Source: Pseudoips prasinana
Taxonomy: Eukaryota > Arthropoda > Insecta > Lepidoptera > Nolidae
NCBI GenBank assembly: GCA_951640165.1
Contig: OX621246.1
Location: forward strand, 3,435,001-3,499,000
Direction: 5' to 3'
Length of the DNA: 64,000 nt
The notes beneath the pieces are model-generated. The model was not told the origin of the DNA. It worked only from the letters and a program-made list of their open reading frames with translations, and made no database searches. Each line of letters starts with the position of its first letter. Position 1 is the first letter of the stretch. The position numbers were made by a program, and so were the translations under genes. Of the stretch, positions 1 through 10,540 are shown piece by piece.

Positions 1-311
1 TTAGATTTAGACGAATCGTCTGTTGGGTGTGATTTAAGGTTTTGTTGTGTTGTGTTTTGTTATAAATTGACAGTTTCTAAATCACCTCAAATATAAAATA
101 TTATATTCTTATTATGTATCTGTGGTACAAAAACTTTGCCCAAAAGTAATCGATACAATTTAAAGTCATTAGTCATTAGATTTAGACGTGACGATTCTAC
201 GCTAGCTTCAGGCGTGGCACATCTAGTGTAATGTCGACCGACATCGATTTTTCCACTCCTATTTGATTAACTAAAAATAAATCTAGCGCAACAACCAGAA
301 AGTAAGAGCCT

Positions 312-460
312 TAAGTCTGGAAGTAGCTGTCTTTACGGATAGTCATTCTATCATATGAAAGTGGGGGAAAAGAGGGTGCACCCGTGTTTGCTCAAAGACT
401 CTGGCACTATAATATGTTCTGAGTTTTTGACTAGTCTACGTTTAGACTGGCCATAGCCAA
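312..460 (+). mobile_element. SINE-3 fragment, 3' half
   Basis: Diverged match to the 3' half of the complete SINE-3 copies at 6271 and 42148. It shares the GTGTTTGC...GCACTATAATATGT stretch and the GAGACTGGCC-like motif. The tRNA-like head is absent. Confidence 0.6.
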
Positions 461-1009
461 AATTCGCCCTAGCAATCGGCAAAACTGTATCCCGTGAAAG
501 GGGAAGGGTGCTCCTCAAAATACCACGCACAGATACAAGGAGGGGGATCAATAAAGGAAATCTTACTATACTAAATATGGTAAGAAAAATGATTGATAAA
601 CTTATTTATGAATTACTGTGTACAAACTAGAAGGGCGGCTATCTTGGCATATACTAAGGATGTTCACCAAGGGGAGAGGGGGGACAAAATGAGTCACGTA
701 ATATCCTGACAGTAATCATATAACTGACAGTAATCATTCACATAAGCATGTTTTACAATTAAAATTTCTCCTAATTACAAAGTGAAATCTTATTAACCCT
801 AGGAGTAAACCAATCACGAATCCATCGTGATTTCAGTAATTTCCTTCTCCTAATGTTCGAATCGTTAAGTTTGAATTAAGAATTAATTTATTAATGAGTT
901 ACAGTCATGTAATGAAATCAATTGTAATTAATAATTTGTAATGCGTTAATTGAATGTATATGTAAGTGTAGATTTGAGCGGATTGGAATGGACCATTTAT
1001 GAGCAGTAG

Positions 1010-1490
1010 TACCAGGTCTGTCAGTCTAGTTGTAAGTGAGCCTTACTGCTAAGCCAACGGTTGTGGGTTCGAGCCCAGCCAGGATTGTGTTATGAGCATT
1101 ATTATTTGTAAGTTAGGTGTCCTGGTGCAATTTTTTTTTTTTTTTCTATGTCACACAGATCATCCTAGCCCCAAACTAAGCAAAGCTTGTACTATGGGTA
1201 CCAGGCGATATACATACTTATGTAGATAGATAAATACTTATATACATAGAAAACATCCATGACTCAAAAACAAATATTCGTGCTCATCACACAAATATTT
1301 GCACTTACCGGGATTCGAACCCTGGACCACCAGCTTCGTAGGCCGTCGTATCTATAAGGCCGTTGATCTATAAGGTGTTTGTATTTAAAATGTAAAAGTA
1401 TGTTTATCTATGACCTGGTTGCTATAGTACAAGTTCTAACTATTTTGAGATCAGATGGCAGTGTGTTAGATATTTATTCATATTTTTATT
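1010..1490 (+). mobile_element. SINE-2 copy split by SINE-1
   Basis: The head at 1010-1128 contains a B-box-like GGGTTCGAGCCC within a tRNA-like region. The tail at about 1400-1475 has the family's CTGGTTGCTATAGTACAAG and GATCAGATGGCAGTGTG. The two halves are separated by a T-run and a minus-strand SINE-1. This is a decayed copy that served as target for the SINE-1. Confidence 0.7.
1150..1342 (-). mobile_element. SINE-1 copy, 5'-truncated, inside SINE-2
   Basis: Minus-strand match to the complete SINE-1 copies, from the 3' end (GTCACACAGATCATCC on the plus strand) into the tRNA-like head. The A-box half of the head is missing. A T-run at about 1129-1145 lies beside its 3' end. Confidence 0.85.
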
Positions 1491-2076
1491 ATTTTTCTGT
1501 GTCTATGTGTGTTCTGTGTATTGTACTTATATATTGACAAAAAAGTACATACGTTTTTTACTCGTTGTTTAGTATCCATAGTAAAAGCTTTGCTTAGATT
1601 GGAAAAGATGGTTCCGTGTGATATATCCCATACATATATTTATTTATTTATTATTATATCAATTTTATTATAGTCAAAATAATTAAAAAAACAGCAGTCA
1701 CAAAGAAAAATTTAATTCGGTTCTTTGTTTTAGGACTATATTTCTGTAAGTTCTATCTAGTTAAATTACAAAGAAAGACTTGTCGTTTCTCTTTCTTAGA
1801 TACTATAAAGATAAATCGACTAATCTTTTTTTCAGTTGTGTGACAAAAACTCGTACGTTTTCGTTTTCCAACTGGGCTTACAAGTCCGCGGGAGCTTATG
1901 TATCTATTCATCTTGTGTAATGGTAGAAAACACGGTGTTCTGCAGTTTTTATTGAATATATTAGAGGCCTAAAGCGGCCCACCACTGCGTATACGCAGCG
2001 CTTACATGTTATATATACTTTCAAGGATGGACAAGACCAGAACCTACCGGTGTTTCTGTCAAGTCTTCTCAAATAA
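1490..2076. other. non-coding, no recognised element
   Basis: AT-rich sequence between SINE-2 and the mariner. No coding frame, known repeat or RNA gene was recognised. Confidence 0.5.
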
Positions 2077-2103
2077 TAGGTCTTTACCTATGAAATTGCC
2101 GTT
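2077..2103 (+). repeat. mariner left terminal inverted repeat
   Basis: 27 bases identical to the reverse complement of 3329-3355, including the flanking TA. Confidence 0.9.
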
Positions 2104-2153
2104 TTGTATGAAAAAATTTAAACGAATTTTTTTCATGAATTTTTTTATTTGTA

Positions 2154-3166
2154 TTAATCGAAGTAATCACCCATGCAATCAATGCATCTTTGCCATCGCA
2201 GTGGCAGTTTATTGATGCCCTTCTTAAAGAAATCAGCTGGACGGGAGGCAACAAATTCTTCAAAGGCATTTTGTACTGCCTCTCGGGTATTGAATTTTTT
2301 TCCCGCCAAGAAGTTATCCAAATTCTGGAAAAAGTAGTAGTCTGTAGGCGCAAGGTCTGGTGAGTAGGGCGGATGACGGAGAGCTTCCAACCCCAGTTCT
2401 TGCAACTTGGAGACCGTCTGCTGTGCAGTATGAGGTCGCGCGTTGTCGTGCAGGAGCAGCGGAGACGAGCGATTGACCAATGCTGGTTGGAGATGCGCCA
2501 GCTTCTCCATCATTGTGCTCAGTTCTTCACAGTACACATCTGCAGTAATGCTCACCCCGTTTGGTAAGAAGCTGTGATGAATCACACCGGCGCTAGACCA
2601 CCAAACAGTGACCATCACTTTTCTAGGGGTAAGTTTTCGTTTAGGGCATTGTTTAGGTGCTGAACCAGGATCCAACCAACTTGCTGAGCGCTTGCGGTTA
2701 TCAAACAGAATCCATTTTTCATCGCAGGTAACAATTCGGTTCAAAATTCCTTCATTTGTGTGTCTGTTGAGCAGTGCAAGGCACGTCTCGACGCGTACTT
2801 CGCGCTGGCGATCATTGAGTTCGTGGGGTTGTCAAGCTTTTTTACCTTGCCAATTTGACGCAAATGGACCAATATTGTTTTGACGCTAACGTCGAAAGCT
2901 GCTGCTAATTCAGCCGTAGATTGTGTATCATCAGCTTCCACAACCGCCTTTAATTCGTCATTGTCGACCAAAGTCTTCGGACGACCGCGAGGTTCATTTT
3001 TCAGGTCGAAATTTCCAGAACGGAAGCGAGCAAACCAATAACAGGTGGTGCGTTGGTTTGTAGTGTTAGCTCCGTAAACGTCGTTGATGTTGCGTGCCGC
3101 TTGTGCCGCGTTGCTGCCACGACGGTACTCATATTCCATAATTACTCGAATTTTTAACGTATCCAT
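2154..3166 (-). pseudogene. mariner transposase, broken by a small deletion
   Basis: The start is the ATG at 3166-3164 (MDTLKIRVIMEYEYRRG). The N-terminal 112 codons hold the paired helix-turn-helix DNA-binding region with GRPK between the two halves. The reading frame then shifts at about 2829-2831 and stays open in the new frame to the stop at 2154-2156, giving 224 more codons. The catalytic triad is intact: D in TCDEKW, D in HDNARPH and D in APTDYY, with 34 residues between the last two (DD34D). The shift falls where mariners carry the linker motif WVPHEL. PHEL is kept in the second frame and the WV part is gone, consistent with loss of about 7 nt. The total of about 336 residues is close to the usual 345. 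As it stands it should not make a working transposase. Confidence 0.92.
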
Positions 3167-3328
3167 GATGACGAAAAAGATTGAAATGCGATGAAAATGT
3201 AACACTAATCAATAAAGAAATGACTACTTTTGGAAAAAAGAATCCATGTTTTTAAAATAAAATTAATTTGAAATTAGAATTCTTAGCCAAACAAAAATTA
3301 TTTTGATTTGAAATGGCCAGTACTGCAG

Positions 3329-3355
3329 AACGGCAATTTCATAGGTAAAGACCTA
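3329..3355 (-). repeat. mariner right terminal inverted repeat
   Basis: Exact inverse of 2077-2103. It lies upstream of the transposase start on the minus strand. Confidence 0.9.
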
Positions 3356-4264
3356 ATATTTTCTTTAACAAAATGCATACCACTGCTAGCCTTTAAGAAA
3401 AGAATAGGCTCGCTTCTTGAAGGTTTTCATATCATACCGGATCGGAAATACCTTCGCAGTTAATTGATTCCCTAGAGGTTATGGCGCGTTATATATATGC
3501 GCGCGAATAAGTTTTTTTGGGAAACGCACGGGAGGCGACCATTCATCCATGAGATATGGATGAAATTTTCACTTTTGGTGAAAAGATCTTTGGCCGAACT
3601 CAGCGGCAGGTATAAGTTTGAACGATTCTTCTGAATATTCCCCGTGATAGATGCAGTAAAGGACACATAGAGACACCATGCCTCTCCGCAGGTCAAGAGG
3701 ATCAAATAATATATGTTTTTGTGTTGCAATATTTCGTCGTCACCTTATTGAATAATGACTTCCCCATACTAATAACAATCAGTAATAAAATCACTCCCTG
3801 TTCAAACCAATCATAACTTAACATTAAATTTGTTATGCAGCATTTACAACTGTTACTTTCTAATATAAACTTTAATGCTACACCCATAAAGTTGTTTCTC
3901 CTGATAACGTTTAATAAATATTGGTTTAACTGTTTAATTTTGCCATGTGATAAATTGGTGATTATCAAGATTACATATTTGTAATGAAGGCCGGACTAAT
4001 TAAGTTTATTTTAAGGTCTTGGGAATTTGTTGAATTATCTTTGTTGTTAAGATGCCGTAATGGAATGCCATGAAAAGTTACGAGTATAATTCAGGGACAT
4101 TGGTTTGATATAATATGACATTTAAAAGTAATCTTGAACTTTGTGGATTGGTCTTTACGAAAACATGATAGTAAATTTAGAACTCCTGCAGGATTTGAAC
4201 CTTTATTGTTAGAGTTTGAATTTAAAGCAACTGGGAAGGTATACTTAAAGATTTGCTGTGTAGC
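3356..4264. other. non-coding, with two small hairpins
   Basis: No supported gene. At 3542-3564 and 3567-3585 there are two adjacent small stem-loops (arms of about 9 and 7 bp) in a somewhat GC-richer patch. The open frames here are short and not like any family I know. Confidence 0.45.
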
Positions 4265-4372
4265 TGACGGCATAGAATATCGCCACCCCATCTAATTCCG
4301 TGGAGGGGTGTAGAAGTCATCCCGAGGGAATATCTAACAGAGAACGGGCAGCTGCTTCTCTCTGTGGAATAA
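4265..4372 (+). mobile_element. LINE-D fragment
   Basis: Shares CATAGAATATCGCCACC and GAGGGAATATCTA with the longer LINE-D copies at 45225 and 13060. Only the part near the 3' end of the element is present. Confidence 0.65.
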
Positions 4373-4414
4373 ATAAATATTATAACACTATCTTATTCGT
4401 TACTTAAGAATGTA

Positions 4415-4624
4415 TCCTAATTCTAACTAATATTATAAATGCGAAAGTAACTCTGTCTGTCTGTTACTCTTTCGCGCCAAAACTACTGAACGGATTTGAA
4501 TGAAATTTGGTATACAGATGGTCTAGACCCTGAGGAAGAACATAGGCTAATTTTTATAGTTAGGATAACACATAGGCCATGTTTTATAAAATTTAACGCG
4601 GGTAAAACCGCGGGGCACAGCTAG
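4415..4624 (+). mobile_element. Helitron-like element, complete (Hel-1)
   Basis: Starts with TC after an A, continues into ATATTATAAATGCGAAAG, and ends in a GCGGGTAAAACCGC hairpin followed by CTAG and then T. The 5' TC, 3' hairpin plus CTRR, and insertion between A and T are the marks of Helitrons. At about 210 bp it encodes nothing and depends on an autonomous partner. Confidence 0.85.
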
Positions 4625-4625
4625 T

Positions 4626-4780
4626 ATATTATAAACGCGAAAATTTGTAAGTATGGATGGATGGATGTTTGTTACTCTTTCACGTAAAAACGACTGAATG
4701 AATATTAATGAAACTTTACAATAATATAGCTTATACATCAGAATAACACATAGGCTGCAATTTATTAAGATATTGTGTGT
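4626..4780 (+). mobile_element. Helitron-like copy lacking its 3' end
   Basis: Begins with ATATTATAAACGCGAAAA directly behind Hel-1 and follows the family body (TTACTCTTTCACG, ATAACACATAGGCT). No hairpin or CTAG end is present. Confidence 0.75.
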
Positions 4781-4860
4781 AGTGTCAAGTAAGTAGGAAA
4801 AATAATATCATCTGCGAGCTATTCCGGCGTGCTTTTGGCAGTGCACGCTAGAGGTACACA

Positions 4861-4966
4861 TCCTACTAATATTATAAATGCGAAAGTTTGTGAGTATAGA
4901 TGTATGTTTGTTGCTCTTTTACGCCAGAACTACTTCAACGCGGGTGAAACCGCGGGGCATAGCTAG
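4861..4966 (+). mobile_element. Helitron-like element of only 106 bp, both ends intact
   Basis: A|TC at 4860/4861 and CTAG|T at 4966/4967, with the 3' hairpin GCGGGTGAAACCGC just before the end. Compared with Hel-1 the middle is deleted (from ACGCCAGAACTACT directly to CAACGCGGG). The ends are all that remain. Confidence 0.88.
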
Positions 4967-5142
4967 TTACTTATAAATAGGATTTATACAAAAATCCTCC
5001 CTCTCGATTTCCATTCGCCGCGCCCGATCACATTTTTGGCAACGCTCTCGTCATGCATTCACCAGCTAGCTCTCCAAATCAAAAGCCTGAAAAAATATTT
5101 AATTAAAAAATGCCCAAAACTTTCCTATAAATATGATTGACA

Positions 5143-5360
5143 TTATATATATATGGCCTTTGCGTCTGTTACAGACGATTTACGGCGCATCGTCTGAGAG
5201 ACATTTCTTATTGTGGCTAAACAAACCGATGCGAGAGCGACATAGCCTGCCGCAGGCCTGACAAGAGAAGTTTGCGGTGGTTGGTGCCGAGCCGCTTTCA
5301 TGTAGCTTCTGTCTCTTATCAGCAAGTACTCCGTAGTATATATACTGGGGTGCAAGAGTT
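5143..5360. other. GC-richer block, unrecognised
   Basis: Less AT-rich than its surroundings and open for 70 codons on the minus strand, but the product has no motif I recognise. It may be part of a TE family with no other copy in this window. Confidence 0.3.
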
Positions 5361-6133
5361 ACTTAGTATGTAGTTGTATTTCGCTTGATGGCTTAAGCAC
5401 TCACTAGACTATATAGAGCAGTAAATCAGAAGCAAAATCCTTGTCTTCGTGTAACTGTCATATGATGGGATTTATAATCTAAAATAGATACTTATTAACG
5501 AGTTAAATTAAGCCAATAGATATTTTAAAATGATTTGTGAAATATAAACCAATGGCCCAATTAGAAAACATTCCATAAGGCATGTTCCCTAATAAATTTG
5601 ATTCCAATTGTTTTCAAAAGAAAAATTCATGTATCTTTCTGTTTTTGAACATAAATAATTGTCTCCTATAAATTAATAAAAAAGAAATATCTAAATCGGG
5701 TCTCAAGTAACGGACAAATCACGTAACACAAATACAAAAATATACAGTTGAATTGTTAATTACCTCCTTTAAAGTCGGTAAAAATACAGTAGATAGGTAA
5801 TATTACCCAAATGAGTTGACTAAATGAGAAAACCGAAACGCCCTAAAGCACTATTCAATGTTTATTTCCTAGAAACGAAAGGGACACACATTAGAGTTCA
5901 ACGCGCCACCATCACACACTTCTTTACAAATTAATAAAGGGGGTATTTTTCGCCCAAAATGCCCTCTTTGGGGTTCTCAGAGTGGTTACTTACGTGGAGA
6001 TGTATCATAGGGTCGGTTTTTAAGGTCATATTGTGCAACTGTCGCGTTGCTTTCTGTTTCATGTTGTGATGTTACTATTGGTGTACAATAAAGAGTTCAT
6101 CTATTTTATCATTACTGTCATGTTATCCGAATA
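5361..6133. other. non-coding, nothing recognised
   Basis: AT-rich sequence without a recognised repeat, gene or structure. Confidence 0.45.
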
Positions 6134-6771
6134 AAGTCCATTGCCGGATGAAGGCCTCCCTAAAAGATTTCGACAAAGGAGTTGTGTCTATCCTTTAGAA
6201 GGATATGCCATTATTGCCACGATTGACAGACGGGTTGGCGAATGCAGTATGATGGTTGATGCAGGTTGATGCCTCGTTGGTCTAGCGGTAGCGTGTTCAA
6301 CCGCAGAGAATGAGGTCCTGGGTTCAAATCCCGGGTCGGGCCAAAAAGTGATTTTGGGATTTTTCCGTAAAAAGAAATTTCTCAGTATCAGCCCGAAGTC
6401 TGGAAGTTGGCGTTATATCACCCCCGTGCCTCGAAGTGCACGTAAAGCCGTCGGTCCCGTACCTGAACTCTTACCGGTCGTGTCGCTAGTCGTCCCATCA
6501 CATCATAAGAGTGATGGAATAGAAAGTGCCCCTGTGTTTGCGCACACACTTCTGCACTATATTATGTCCTGCGCAATTGACTAGTTTCCATTGAGACTGG
6601 CCGCCGGGGCCGAAATTCAGTCGGGAGGACATTATTATTATTATGGTCATAGTACACACAGACGCTGCTTGCCCCCCCGTTCTCTGGCAGATATTCTCTC
6701 AGGATGATTTCTACGCCCCCACGGGATTAAAAGGGGTGGCGTTATTTTGTACCATCAGTCACACAGCATTT
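6134..6771 (-). mobile_element. LINE-D copy split by SINE-3
   Basis: The left part at 6134-6255 and right part at 6643-6771 together match the uninterrupted LINE-D copies at 43240 and 40280. They join at GCAGTATGATGG and GGTCATAGTACAC, which are adjacent in the intact copies. LINE-D reads as a LINE 3' end on the minus strand. Confidence 0.8.
6271..6644 (+). mobile_element. SINE-3, complete tRNA-headed copy
   Basis: The head at 6271-6343 has the pol III A-box-like TCTAGCGGTAGCG and B-box GGTTCAAATCC. The body contains GTAAAGCCGTCGGTC and GAGACTGGCC, and the copy ends in (ATT)n. It is about 370 bp, nearly the same as the copy at 42148. It sits inside LINE-D. Confidence 0.9.
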
Positions 6772-7583
6772 GTCTATCTATTTATAATAGTAAATTGTAA
6801 TTAAAGTGTTTGAATCAACTGTTCTTTGTAAGCTTAAATTCAAATCTGTTGAACTCTCTACAGTTAATTAGCTATTAGAAAATACACAGCCTGAAGTCTT
6901 AAAACTAAAATAAACCTCTCAAATATATGTTTAACTAACATTTAATTACAATGTTAATTTGAAAGGCAAATAAACACAACCTTTTACAAAAAAATTTAAT
7001 TACCTTTTGGCTAGGTTTAAGGTTTAAAAGTATTTAATATCACTATAGACGAACTGCTACTTATTTGATAACATAATTATACAAAACTTCGATCTTCGAT
7101 CGCTAACTCGTCTGCCTAGCGTAACAATTATTGCATATCATCCCAAATGGTGGACAGTGTTTCACTTTGGAGTTCAGGAGTCTAGCCATCATCAGGAGTC
7201 TGGTCAGTTCTGAAAATTATACGTAACATTTGAGCAAATTTGACGTACAATGTTCTTGGCACGTGTCACGAAACCGGTTTTACATCGACCGCACATTAAT
7301 TTGCTCAAATCAGATTACAAACTAATATTTTATAAAATATATTTGAAGTTGGTGGCATATGATTTAAGGCAGTAATTATACTATAACGGAATGTTTTAAG
7401 AACACGTTGTATGACATAGTATATTTATGGCATGATAGGTGCCTATTCATGCTTTACTTGCACCACCCTAATGTTGGCTGGCAGCTAATGCCTTAGGATA
7501 TTAAGTCCGCCTTTGTACAATTTTATGTACATAAAATTTAAACACAAAAACATTGTATTCCTTTTTACAAACATTGGGCGAAA

Positions 7584-7600
7584 GGGGGGGGGGGGGGGGG
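7584..7600 (+). repeat. poly(G) run
   Basis: 17 consecutive G, rare in AT-rich DNA. It could fold as a G-quadruplex or be of uncertain length in the assembly. Confidence 0.9.
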
Positions 7601-7639
7601 TATGAAAATTGGAACAGTTAAAGTTCATATGGAATATTT

Positions 7640-7673
7640 TATTTTATTTAATATCTAGATATTAAATAAAATA
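7640..7673. repeat. 34-bp perfect palindrome
   Basis: Each base from 7656 leftward pairs with the base from 7657 rightward over 17 positions, centred on CTAG. It is composed of A/T except for the central C/G pair. Confidence 0.85.
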
Positions 7674-7858
7674 TTAAAACATTAAAAGTTAATATTTATA
7701 ATAAAAAAACATTACACACACTACCATGCTTTTGATACATTGACTAACTTATAAGAGATAACAAACTGACTGTCATAACTGAGAATAATAATTATAATAA
7801 TAATAATAAATTTTATTCAAGAAAAATGTGTACAAAATTATATCTATTTATATTCAAG

Positions 7859-7900
7859 CTATAGACAATAGATTTAAATTATTTGTTTTATTGTCTATAG
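7859..7900. repeat. short inverted repeat, 12-bp arms
   Basis: CTATAGACAATA at 7859-7870 and its reverse complement at 7889-7900, with an 18-nt loop. Confidence 0.8.
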
Positions 7901-8251
7901 AACCTTAGTGTTCGAGTTTTGAACAAATCTCTAGTTATGATAAATATATCAAGTATGATTTCAACATCATATGTCTGGCAACTCAATACTTCTTAATTAG
8001 TAGTCTGCGGCAAGACATAATTTAGAGTCGTTTACTCGGTTTTAACGGTACTTAAGTGCTCATAGGTGCAAACAGCGCATATTTATTGAAAAGTTAACAT
8101 TAGAATGTATGTTTGTATAACTAATGAGTGGTGACCGGTTATTATGGTATAATATGACTCCGGTGCATGCCATCAGTACGCTTGCTAAATGTTGATTATT
8201 TAACTTTACTTTTCACAAAACGTCCCGTCTACAGTAAAAGCTTCTAGGACT

Positions 8252-8504
8252 TAATAATAATAATATCTAGGGACAATGTCACACAGATCATCCTAGCCCC
8301 AAACTAAGCAAAGCTTGTACTATGGGTACCAGGCGACGATATACATACTTATATAGATAGATAAATACTTAAATACATAGAAAACATCCATGACTCAGAA
8401 ACAAATATTCGTGCTCATCACACAAATATTTGCACTTACCGGGATTCGAACCCAGGACCACCAGCTTCGTAGGCAGGAGCACTACCAACTAGGCTACGGT
8501 GACC
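8252..8504 (-). mobile_element. SINE-1, complete copy
   Basis: The head lies at the right end (GGTCACCGTAGCCTAGTTGG on the minus strand), with B-box GGTTCGAATCC. The body has repeated TAAGTATTTATCTATC and the 3' domain CCATAGTACAAGC...TTTGGGGCTAGG. It ends in (ATT)n at 8252. About 250 bp, one of six copies in the window. Confidence 0.9.
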
Positions 8505-8529
8505 GACAAAAATAATAATAATCATCATC

Positions 8530-8990
8530 ATATCAACCGCAAGACGGGACGACGCAACTGGTGAACAAAGACCTCCCCCAAAGATCTTTACAATTGCCTG
8601 TCTTGGGTTATCCGTACCCAGCAGTTTCCAGGGACCCTAACAAGATCATCGGTTCATCTCGACCGAGGTCTGTCCACGCTGCATCTTCCGGTTCGCAGTC
8701 ACTACTCGACTACCGTTCTGCTCCAACGGCAGTCGGTTCTACAAGCTATTTGCAACGCTTACTGCCATTTCAGCTTTGCAATTCTTCGGCCTAAGTTAAT
8801 CGCTGGATGCGGATAACGCAAGACCGGCAATTATGGAGATCTTTGGGGGAGGCCTTTGTCCAGCAATGGACGTCTTTCGGCTGCTATGATGATGATGATG
8901 AAGTTGATGACTTTGGTTCGCTTACGGATTTCGACATTTATGTTTCGATCTCGCAGGGCAACCCGAGCTTTTTTGGATCAAGGATGCCAA
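8530..8990 (-). mobile_element. LINE-R 3' end, split by a copy of its own family
   Basis: On the minus strand this is the C-terminal end of a lepidopteran-type LINE reverse transcriptase followed by a short tail. It is decayed by stops and shifts. The parts 8530-8797 and 8901-8990 are continuous in other copies and are separated here by a sense insertion. Confidence 0.78.
8798..8900 (+). mobile_element. LINE-R insertion, strongly 5'-truncated
   Basis: Reads RITQDRQLWRSLGEAFVQQW followed by TSFG, the usual C-terminal end of this LINE, then (TGA)n. AAGTT stands on both sides (8793-8797 and 8901-8905) and fits a 5-bp target duplication. Confidence 0.82.
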
Positions 8991-10045
8991 AAATGTCAAG
9001 AGGCATCTCTATTGCTGGGGCTGTCTCTCTCTCAGCTCATACGTGTAAAAAGGAAAACAATATAAAAATCTATGATATTGGTTTCTAAACCTCATATAGT
9101 TACTTAGATTGTAGTCTGATTTACTAGATAAATGAAAATGGTATTAAAAAAACGAGCAAAGAAAATATTTGTCAAAATAACCGTAGTAAGCATCATACAT
9201 AACATATGCATCATAGATTCATCGTCCATGATCTAGATTTCGCCCTAATTTGCTGGAAGACTTGAGGTCACTTACTTCTATTATTATTGTAGTATTGAAC
9301 ACCTCTAACGCTGATTGTAAGCATCATATTAAATAAAAATCCCAAAATAGCTAAAAAATATTCATAAAAGTAACCTATGATCAAGGTGAATGGAAATCGA
9401 CCCGCGACCTTTTATTGGTAAATATTTGACAGGGTGCAAATAACTGAATGATGGATGGCAATAGTATTGATGCGACTCTCGGATCAAAATATCAAATCAA
9501 TCATACATTCGTCATAGTGTTACATAATCATTTAATTTGACGTAAATTGGCACCGTATTGACGTGAAGTTACGACATTTTGATGTGATCTTCTTTTGTCA
9601 TGTTTAAGTTTATTTTTAATAACCATTTATTTTATTGTTTTTTATCTAAAATATATATAATATATATACTAAAAATAAAATATTTATTTATTATAAACTT
9701 GTTTGTTTGTAACGAACAAATATTCGTGCCGTTCGACTATGGAACTCTTTTCCGCACTATTTTATAATTATATTACTTTCTAACTCATTATTAGAGGTAT
9801 ATAATATATTTAGCATGCATAAGTATGTAGATATATATCTATTTCTACCAGTTGGTAGTAGCATAGCAATAATTAGTATCTCTTAATTTAATTTTTCTTT
9901 TTGATGTTTGTACACTGTTTTTAACCTTCTTCTACAAATCTCTGACTGTGGTTTGCTGGAAGAAAACTCATCAATGAGTTAAGCACGCTTTTCATGATGA
10001 ATTTACAAACACACACGTATAAAACTCAAAAATTACTTAACAGAT
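8991..10045. other. non-coding, nothing recognised
   Basis: AT-rich with a few A/T palindromic stretches (about 9650-9670). No repeat family or gene was recognised. Confidence 0.45.
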
Positions 10046-10049
10046 AAAA

Positions 10050-10170
10050 ATCGGGACCTACAGCTCCCTTTACACTCCGAACCACGAAAATGCTCAGCAA
10101 TTAAGTGACCTTTGCGGTTGCCCATCTACAGACTGACAGCGTGCCTAGGAACCTAGCCGATCACGTACAG
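10050..10170 (-). mobile_element. SINE-4 fragment (5S-like), diverged
   Basis: Contains TTGCCCATCTACAGACTGAC, which is the inverse of the 5S-like TCAGTC...AGATGGG motif of the better copies at 23200 and 47490. Only the first half is left. Confidence 0.55.
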
Positions 10171-10279
10171 ATTGGTAACAGCAATTGAAGAAGTAGAAGA
10201 AGAAAATGTTTTTATTGAACACACACACATATTGAAATAAAGTTTGTACACAACAACATAAAAACAAAATAACAAGGAA

Positions 10280-10540
10280 TAATTAACATAAAGTGCCTCA
10301 AATAAGTTGGGGCTGGTAGAGCAAAGAGCAGTAGAGAGTGAATGTTGAAATCCTCAGATGAACCGACATAGACTGAAAAGATCCCAAGATGAAGGGACAT
10401 TGGGTGGGGCACATAACTCCTGGAACTGACATCGCTGGATACAATCAAAGCAAGACAACCAATTACGAAAATCCTTGAGGTAGACGCTTCTCCAACAGTA
10501 GATAGCTTGCGGCATGACAACCGTGAGTTGATGTGAAAGT
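10280..10540 (+). mobile_element. LINE-R-related fragment, old
   Basis: The minus strand of this stretch aligns with the antisense LINE-R copies (GGAGTTATGTGCCCCACCCA, then TCTATGTCGGT). The 126-codon minus-strand open frame across it is therefore an antisense frame over TE sequence, not a gene. Confidence 0.6.

Larger units (their letters stand above)
2077..3355 (-). mobile_element. mariner element, near complete
   Basis: About 1.28 kb bounded by a 27-bp perfect inverted repeat: 2077-2103 on the left and 3329-3355 on the right, with weaker similarity for a few more bases. The outermost TA on each side fits the TA target duplication of Tc1/mariner elements. Length, ends and the transposase it carries all fit mariner. 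It lies in the far upstream part of the window with no host gene around it. The subfamily is not assigned. The identical repeats suggest a fairly recent insertion. Confidence 0.92.
6772..8250. other. non-coding, palindromes and a G-run
   Basis: No gene seen. It holds a run of 17 G at 7584-7600, a 34-bp perfect palindrome at 7640-7673, and a hairpin with 12-bp arms at 7859-7870 and 7889-7900. Confidence 0.5.

Noticed and set aside
6271..6343. tRNA gene call from A- and B-box-like sequence (also at 18429, 23463, 26787, 42148, 46538)
   Set aside because: Each is the head of a repeated SINE with a common body. Acceptor stems do not pair well and several copies are damaged.
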